Shown here: in pieces, positions 57,652 through 64,000 of the stretch
Position numbering within the stretch: position 1 is the stretch's first letter
Layout of the letters: every line of letters begins with the position of its first letter
Source of the DNA: Pseudomonadota bacterium
GTDB lineage: Bacteria; Pseudomonadota; Gammaproteobacteria; Burkholderiales; Methylophilaceae
DNA: 64,000 bases
Reading direction: 5' to 3'
Assembly (NCBI GenBank): GCA_029556915.1
Contig: JAKQIT010000142.1
Location: forward strand, 62,001 to 126,000
The notes under the pieces: generated by a model
Seen by the model: the letters and a program-made list of their open reading frames with translations, nothing else
Told to the model about the DNA's origin: nothing
Databases searched by the model: none
Made by a program: the position numbers and the translations under genes

Positions 57652-59442
57652 ATGAAGCGCATCGCATTATTAGGCATGCCTAATACGGGTAAATCTACCC
57701 TGTTTAATCGCATTAGCGGCGCTTCTGCGCGCGTGGGTAATTGGCCTGGCATTACTGTTGATTTAGCCAGCGCTAAAATTTTGCTCGGCGGGCATATTGC
57801 TCAATTGATTGATTTGCCTGGCATTTATGATTTACATGGCTTTTCTGAGGATGAGCAAGTCGTTAGGCATTTTTTAGAAAACAATGCCATAGATTTAGTT
57901 GTCATTGTGCTTAACAGTGCACAAATCGACCGTCAATTATCGCTTGTACTACAAATCAAAAAACTCAACTTACCAGCTGTATTAGCATTGAATATGTCTG
58001 ACGAAGCCAAACATGCTGGCATTACGATAGACACTGAAAGCCTCACCACCGCCCTTAACATGCCAGTAGTAGCCATTAGCGCTAAGTATGGCGATGGTTT
58101 ACCCAAAGCTTTGCAGGCAGCCACGCAAATCATTAGCCAAAATAAAACGGCAACCAACCCGCAAGAAATCGCCCAGTTGTTGCAAGAAGACAGTCAAATT
58201 GAGCGCGAAATGGAAACCTTAGTGGCGCGCCATGTGCAAATTCCTGCCACACTTAGTGACAGCACCACAGATAAAATTGACCGCGTTTTGCTGCACAAGT
58301 GGTTGGGTTTGCCGCTATTTTTTGCCGCGATGTTTTTACTGTTTCAGTTTATTTTTACCGCAGGCAAACCCCTGCAAGATGGTTTGGCTTGGCTGTTAGA
58401 AATGGTGCGCTCCAGCGCACTAGAGCCCCTTTTTGCCAATGCACCAGCATGGCTAAGCGGCCTGATGTTAGATGGCATTTATAATGGTGTAACCACCGTG
58501 GCGGCTTTTGTGCCCATTATTATTTTATTTTTCATTGTGATGGCGATGGTTGAAGACAGCGGTTATTTGTCTCGTGCTGCTTTTTTAATGGACGCATTGA
58601 TGGCAAAAATGGGCTTGGATGGTCGCGGCTTTGTAATGATGCTGATGGGCTTTGGTTGTAACGTACCAGCGCTGATGGGCACGCGTATTATGCGCTCACG
58701 CCCCATGCGTTTGCTCACCATGCTAGTGATTCCATTGTCACTTTGCTCGGCGCGCTTACAAGTGTTTATTTTTATGATAACGGCACTTTTTACTGCGCAG
58801 CAAGCGCCCATTGTGCTGTTCGCATTGTATGTGATGAGCTTTGCCACCATGTTTTTAACGGCGATTTTATTTCAGGGCCAATACAAAAATGCTGAGCCAT
58901 TTTTATTAGAGCTACCGCCCTATCGCTTTCCTACTGCGCGCCAAATATTACTGCGTGGCTGGCAAGAAGTCAGACATTTTCTCAATCGCGCCACAAAGTT
59001 TATCATCATTGGCGTGGTGCTAGTGTGGGCGTTAACGCATTTTCCTACCGATGTGCCACCTGCGAGTACCGGCACGTATGCAGGGCAAATCGGCGCTTTT
59101 TTTGCCCCTGTGTTAGCGCCGATTGGCATTGATAACCAATTTGCCATCGCGCTCATTTTTGGCTTTGTCGCTAAAGAAATTGTAGTCGGTTCGCTCGCAG
59201 TTATTTTTGGCTTGCAAGGCGATGCACTCACCGCGCAAGTGGCCATGCAAATTGATTGGGTGCAAGCCATGAGTTTTATGCTATTCACACTCATTTATAC
59301 GCCGTGCTTATCCACGGTGGCTACACTCAAAAGTGAATCAAAAAGTACCGCGTATATGTGGCTTTCAATCGTTTGGTCGCTCGCTTTGGCTTGGGTGGTG
59401 AGCTTTATTTTTTACCAAGGTGCGCGAGCCTTGGGATATTAA
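57652..59442 (+). CDS. feoB: Ferrous iron transporter B
   Basis: The inner-membrane Fe(II) transporter with an N-terminal G domain: G1 GMPNTGKST (8-16), G3 DLPGIYDL (about 57), G4 NMSDEAKH (about 114). Membrane helices fill about 215-590, with the Gate motifs including VPALMGTRIMRSRPMRLLTMLVIPLSLCSAR near 340-370. It is 596 residues, shorter than E. coli FeoB (773), a length common in betaproteobacteria. No feoC is seen downstream. Confidence 0.95.
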   Translation: MKRIALLGMPNTGKSTLFNRISGASARVGNWPGITVDLASAKILLGGHIAQLIDLPGIYDLHGFSEDEQVVRHFLENNAIDLVVIVLNSAQIDRQLSLVLQIKKLNLPAVLALNMSDEAKHAGITIDTESLTTALNMPVVAISAKYGDGLPKALQAATQIISQNKTATNPQEIAQLLQEDSQIEREMETLVARHVQIPATLSDSTTDKIDRVLLHKWLGLPLFFAAMFLLFQFIFTAGKPLQDGLAWLLEMVRSSALEPLFANAPAWLSGLMLDGIYNGVTTVAAFVPIIILFFIVMAMVEDSGYLSRAAFLMDALMAKMGLDGRGFVMMLMGFGCNVPALMGTRIMRSRPMRLLTMLVIPLSLCSARLQVFIFMITALFTAQQAPIVLFALYVMSFATMFLTAILFQGQYKNAEPFLLELPPYRFPTARQILLRGWQEVRHFLNRATKFIIIGVVLVWALTHFPTDVPPASTGTYAGQIGAFFAPVLAPIGIDNQFAIALIFGFVAKEIVVGSLAVIFGLQGDALTAQVAMQIDWVQAMSFMLFTLIYTPCLSTVATLKSESKSTAYMWLSIVWSLALAWVVSFIFYQGARALGY

Positions 59443-59462
59443 ATTTTTAGCTAAAATTAAAC

Positions 59463-59540
59463 CAACATCATTTGTTCACCTCTGTAAGCCAGTATCCATG
59501 CGGCTTCCAGAGGCATAAAAATCTCTCGGGGGATTTTTTA
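59463..59540 (-). repeat. REP-like palindrome copy 14, with second hairpin
   Basis: CAACATCATTTGTTCACC box, CCTCTGTAAGCC / GGCTTCCAGAGG arms, loop AGTATCCATGC. Then CATAAAAATC / GATTTTTTATG flank TCTCGGGG as a second hairpin. Between convergent feoB and the DUF486 gene. Confidence 0.88.
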
Positions 59541-59879
59541 TGTGCGAAACATAAAATAAACTGCGCCCATCAGGCACAAGCCGGCCCACAAAAAATCAAG
59601 TTTCAGTGGCTGATTCATATACAAAACAGCGAACGGCACAAAGACGGATAAAGTAATCACTTCTTGCAATATTTTGAGTTGCGCTAGTGACATCACGGTA
59701 AAACCGATGCGATTAGCTGGCACTTGAAATAAATATTCCATCAGTGCCACCCCCCAGCTCACCAGCGCAGCAATGAGCCAATGTTTATGATTGAGATTTT
59801 TAAGGTGGGCGTACCAAGCAAACGTCATGAAGACGTTGGAGATGGTGAGCAAAAGAATGGTTTTGAGAATGGTGGTCAT
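59538..59879 (-). CDS. DUF486-family small membrane protein
   Basis: A 113-residue protein with four membrane helices resembling a half drug/metabolite transporter: LLTISNVFMTFAWYAHL, VSWGVALMEYLFQVPANRIG, LKILQEVITLSVFVPFAVLY and LDFLWAGLCLMGAVYFMF. These segments are typical of DUF486. The substrate is unknown. The start at 59879 (MTTILKTILL) is preferred over 59912. Its 3' end touches REP copy 14. Confidence 0.88.
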   Translation of the reverse strand: MTTILKTILLLTISNVFMTFAWYAHLKNLNHKHWLIAALVSWGVALMEYLFQVPANRIGFTVMSLAQLKILQEVITLSVFVPFAVLYMNQPLKLDFLWAGLCLMGAVYFMFRT

Positions 59880-59996
59880 AAAAACTGATAGATTTTTAAT
59901 ATAAAACAGCAATCACACGAAAGCTAGCCGCAGGCAGTACTGCTGGGTACGACGAGGCGAAGCTGACAAAGTGAGTGCTGAATTTATATTAACAAA

Positions 59997-61966
<1,970 letters not shown>

Positions 61967-61970
61967 ATTT

Positions 61971-62921
61971 TTAATAATTACCACCCGCCGCTTTAATCAT
62001 TTGCACAATTTCAGTGTGTTGACCTTTAAGTGCGTACACCAGTGCAGTTAGGCTATATTTGTCTTTGGCTTTTACATTCACCTTGTTATCAAGTAACAGC
62101 TGCACTAAGTCAGATTTGCCACTTGCCACAGCCACATGCAAAATTGGCGTACCTTCGGCATCTTTGTGGTTCACATCAGCACCCGCAGCAACCAATACTT
62201 TGGCGGCCTCTAATTGCGCGTTTTTAATCGCCCATGTTAACGCGGTCCATTGCGTACGGTCTTGCTGGTTAACCTTGGCGCCTTGTTTTGTAAGAAGTTC
62301 TACTGCAGGCGCATGACCTTGGCGTGCCGCAATCATTAGCGCAGTTGCACCTAATTTATCTTGCGCATTCACATTGGCTTTGTGGTTAAGTAAAGTGGTA
62401 ATGGTTGCAACATCACCACTTTTTGCTGCGTACATCAACACGGTTTTACCACTATCGCTCTTAGCGTTAATATCAATGCCTTGCTTCACAATTAAATCAA
62501 CAGTGGGAGCAAAACCAGAAGATGCCGCTAAACCTAGCGCACTCCAACCTGATGCATCGCGAATTTTCGGGTCAGCCCCTTTATCAAGAAGCACGCCAAC
62601 AGTAGTCACGTGATTCTTTTTTGCAGCATACATCAATGGTGTCCAGCCACTATTATCTGTAGCGTTTATGTCTGCTCCTTTAGCAATCAGCGCAGATACA
62701 ACTTCTGCTCTATCTTTGCGAGCGGCATACATCAAAGCGTTTACACCATTTTCATCTTTAATATTTGGGCTTGCACCGCTGGCTAACATGGCGTTTACAG
62801 TTGATAAATCCCCTTTTGAAGAGGCTGTGAGCAAGTATGAAACATCTTCAGTCGCAATTACAGGCGTAGCCAGCAGACAAGCCAAGAAAACTACTAAGAT
62901 TTTTTTGATTAGACGATTCAT
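61971..62921 (-). CDS. Exported ankyrin-repeat protein
   Basis: A 316-residue protein made of about nine ankyrin repeats of 33 residues, each with the G-x-TALMYAA type helix start and DVN/GADxN turn. The signal peptide ([23 protein letters not shown]) puts it in the periplasm. Ankyrin repeats bind other proteins; no enzymatic part exists. It overlaps the sucD stop by one base (TAATG) and lies four bases before nadE, so it is cotranslated with metabolic genes whose products are cytoplasmic, which is odd. Confidence 0.92.
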   Translation of the reverse strand: MNRLIKKILVVFLACLLATPVIATEDVSYLLTASSKGDLSTVNAMLASGASPNIKDENGVNALMYAARKDRAEVVSALIAKGADINATDNSGWTPLMYAAKKNHVTTVGVLLDKGADPKIRDASGWSALGLAASSGFAPTVDLIVKQGIDINAKSDSGKTVLMYAAKSGDVATITTLLNHKANVNAQDKLGATALMIAARQGHAPAVELLTKQGAKVNQQDRTQWTALTWAIKNAQLEAAKVLVAAGADVNHKDAEGTPILHVAVASGKSDLVQLLLDNKVNVKAKDKYSLTALVYALKGQHTEIVQMIKAAGGNY

Positions 62922-63799
62922 TATTGTTTTGCTTTAATCGCGGCAAGCACTGCCTCACCCAAACCTGCCGGTGAATTAGCCACCACCGCACCGGCTAACT
63001 CAAGCGCACGAATTTTATCCGCGGCCTTACCACTTCCCCCAGAAATAATTGCCCCTGCATGTCCCATGCGTTTGCCCGCAGGTGCCGTTTGCCCTGCGAT
63101 GTAGGCAGCCACAGGCTTAGTGACATTACTTTTGATGAATTCTGCAGCGGCTTCTTCATCAGAGCCACCAATCTCACCCACCATGATAATCGCCTCTGTT
63201 TCGTTGTCAGCCTCAAACATTTGCAAACACTCAATAAAGTTTAAGCCTTTAATGGGGTCACCACCGATGCCGACACAAGTGCTTTGGCCCAAGCCTAATG
63301 CTGTGGTTTGGTACACCGCCTCATATGTGAGCGTGCCAGAGCGCGAAACCACGCCCACTTTGCCACGCAGATGAATGCTACCAGGCATAATGCCAATTTT
63401 GCATTCATCTGGCGTGATAATCCCTGGGCAATTTGGGCCAATTAACTTAGTGCCATTGGCTTTCAGTGCTGCTTTTACGTTTAGCATATCCAACACAGGA
63501 ATGCCCTCTGTAATACATACCACCAGTTCAATTCCTGCATCACTCGCCTCTAGTATTGAATCAGCCGCAAAAGCGGGTGGCACGTAAATCACGCTGGCAT
63601 TTGCGCCCGTTTCTCGCACCGCATCGCGCATGGTATTAAATACAGGTAAGCCTAAATGTAATTGACCACCCTTACCCGGCGTGACCCCACCTACCACTTT
63701 TGTACCATAAGCTAATGCTTGTTCAGAGTGAAATGTGCCTTGTTTACCAGTAAAGCCTTGGCATAATATTTTGGTGTTTTTGTTGACTAAGATACTCAT
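62921..63799 (-). CDS. sucD: Succinyl-CoA synthetase alpha subunit
   Basis: Catalytic subunit of ADP-forming succinyl-CoA ligase. The 292 residues (E. coli 289) contain the CoA-binding [36 protein letters not shown] and the phosphohistidine His in [14 protein letters not shown] (about 248). One base separates it from sucC. If the host lacks 2-oxoglutarate dehydrogenase, as many Methylophilaceae do, it would act biosynthetically; that cannot be judged from this window. Confidence 0.97.
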   Translation of the reverse strand: MSILVNKNTKILCQGFTGKQGTFHSEQALAYGTKVVGGVTPGKGGQLHLGLPVFNTMRDAVRETGANASVIYVPPAFAADSILEASDAGIELVVCITEGIPVLDMLNVKAALKANGTKLIGPNCPGIITPDECKIGIMPGSIHLRGKVGVVSRSGTLTYEAVYQTTALGLGQSTCVGIGGDPIKGLNFIECLQMFEADNETEAIIMVGEIGGSDEEAAAEFIKSNVTKPVAAYIAGQTAPAGKRMGHAGAIISGGSGKAADKIRALELAGAVVANSPAGLGEAVLAAIKAKQ

Positions 63800-63800
63800 A

Positions 63801-64000
63801 CTAATTCACCGCCTTTACAGCCTGTTGTGCGGCATCGGTTAAGTTTTCTGCCGAAATAATATTGAGCCCACTCTCACGTAACATTTTCTTACCCAGCTCA
63901 ACGTTTGTGCCTTCTAAACGGACTACAACAGGAATGGTCATTCCCACCTCTTTTACCGCAGTGATAATCCCTTCAGCGATAATATCGCAACGCATGATAC
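63801..64000 (-). CDS. sucC: Succinyl-CoA synthetase beta subunit, C-terminal part (runs off right edge)
   Basis: The frame stays open to the window end, and the last visible residues ([40 protein letters not shown]) are the C-terminal end of SucC, whose conserved Arg-Cys-Asp and RLEGTN strings are present. The rest of the gene lies beyond base 64000. The ATG at 63995 is internal, not the start. Confidence 0.93.
   Translation of the reverse strand, partial: IMRCDIIAEGIITAVKEVGMTIPVVVRLEGTNVELGKKMLRESGLNIISAENLTDAAQQAVKAVN

Noticed and set aside
59880-59996. GC-richer stretch between the DUF486 gene and glnB
   Set aside because: No hairpin with a T-run, ORF or match to the repeat families could be supported.

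Overview
The window looks like a chromosomal segment of an AT-leaning betaproteobacterium. The gene order and protein types best fit the Methylophilaceae (Methylotenera-like obligate methylotrophs), but that genus-level call is inference from gene order and protein similarity recalled from memory. Supporting features are the block thrS-infC-rpmI-rplT-pheS-pheT-ihfA-merR-tRNA-Pro, the rpoE-rseA-rseB-rseC-mucD set next to nadB, the rnm-yciO-M50-trpS and scpA-scpB-rluB blocks, and sucCD-nadE-glnB. No rRNA, CRISPR array, prophage, plasmid or intact insertion sequence was found. Nearly all genes are chromosomal core genes.

Layout: 0-8.3 kb holds the 3' part of an SGNH hydrolase, tRNA-Pro(GGG) and, on the minus strand, the translation operon thrS to merR. 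Its infC appears to start with a rare AUA codon. 8.3-16.6 kb holds two overlapping lipoprotein genes, mutS, a small unknown gene, a repeat-filled stretch (13.0-13.5 kb), a NIPSNAP protein, slyD, an rhlE-type helicase and a small secreted protein. 16.8-23.5 kb has a secreted nuclease and nadB, divergent from the sigma-E envelope-stress operon rpoE-rseABC-mucD, with a candidate sigma-E promoter between them. 23.6-31.2 kb has clsB and an EEP-family partner, a histone-deacetylase-like protein with a twin-arginine leader, an epimerase, a lipoprotein, an amidotransferase, rluE and icd. 31.4-40.4 kb has pilB-pilC, kup, an M48 protease, dapD and a GGDEF-EAL protein. 40.6-47.8 kb has the yffB-unknown-dapE-prmB-methyltransferase operon, then fur divergent from bamE-dapB-vanZ. 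47.9-55 kb is minus-strand rluB-scpB-scpA and trpS-M50-yciO-rnm, separated by an accessory insert. 55-59.4 kb has yciB-yciI-bolA-ppiase and feoAB behind a Fur box. The end carries, on the minus strand, sucC(partial)-sucD-ankyrin-nadE-glnB and a DUF486 membrane protein.

The most unusual feature is between the genes. A family of 14 short palindromic elements of about 60-75 bp (REP/BIME-like) lies only in intergenic gaps, roughly one per 4.6 kb. Each has a conserved hairpin (CTCTGNAAGCC arm) flanked by a conserved CCGAGAGA box on one side and a GTGAAATGAT box on the other. Arms covary between copies, and in one copy the loop is inverted relative to its flanks. Two copies of a second, 220 bp structured repeat (13.3 and 50.7 kb), a three-unit cluster of another small repeat, and a 145 bp MITE-like element with 18 bp terminal inverted repeats add to this. 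No transposase that could mobilise these is present in the window.

Functionally the genes cover translation, mismatch repair, envelope quality control (sigma-E, MucD, BamE, M48, parvulin), lysine/peptidoglycan precursor synthesis (dapB, dapD, dapE), iron uptake with its regulator (fur, feoAB), chromosome condensation (scpAB) and nitrogen/NAD metabolism. I found no obvious new multi-gene defence or metabolic system; the repeat families and a few unknown genes inserted into conserved operons are the best leads.
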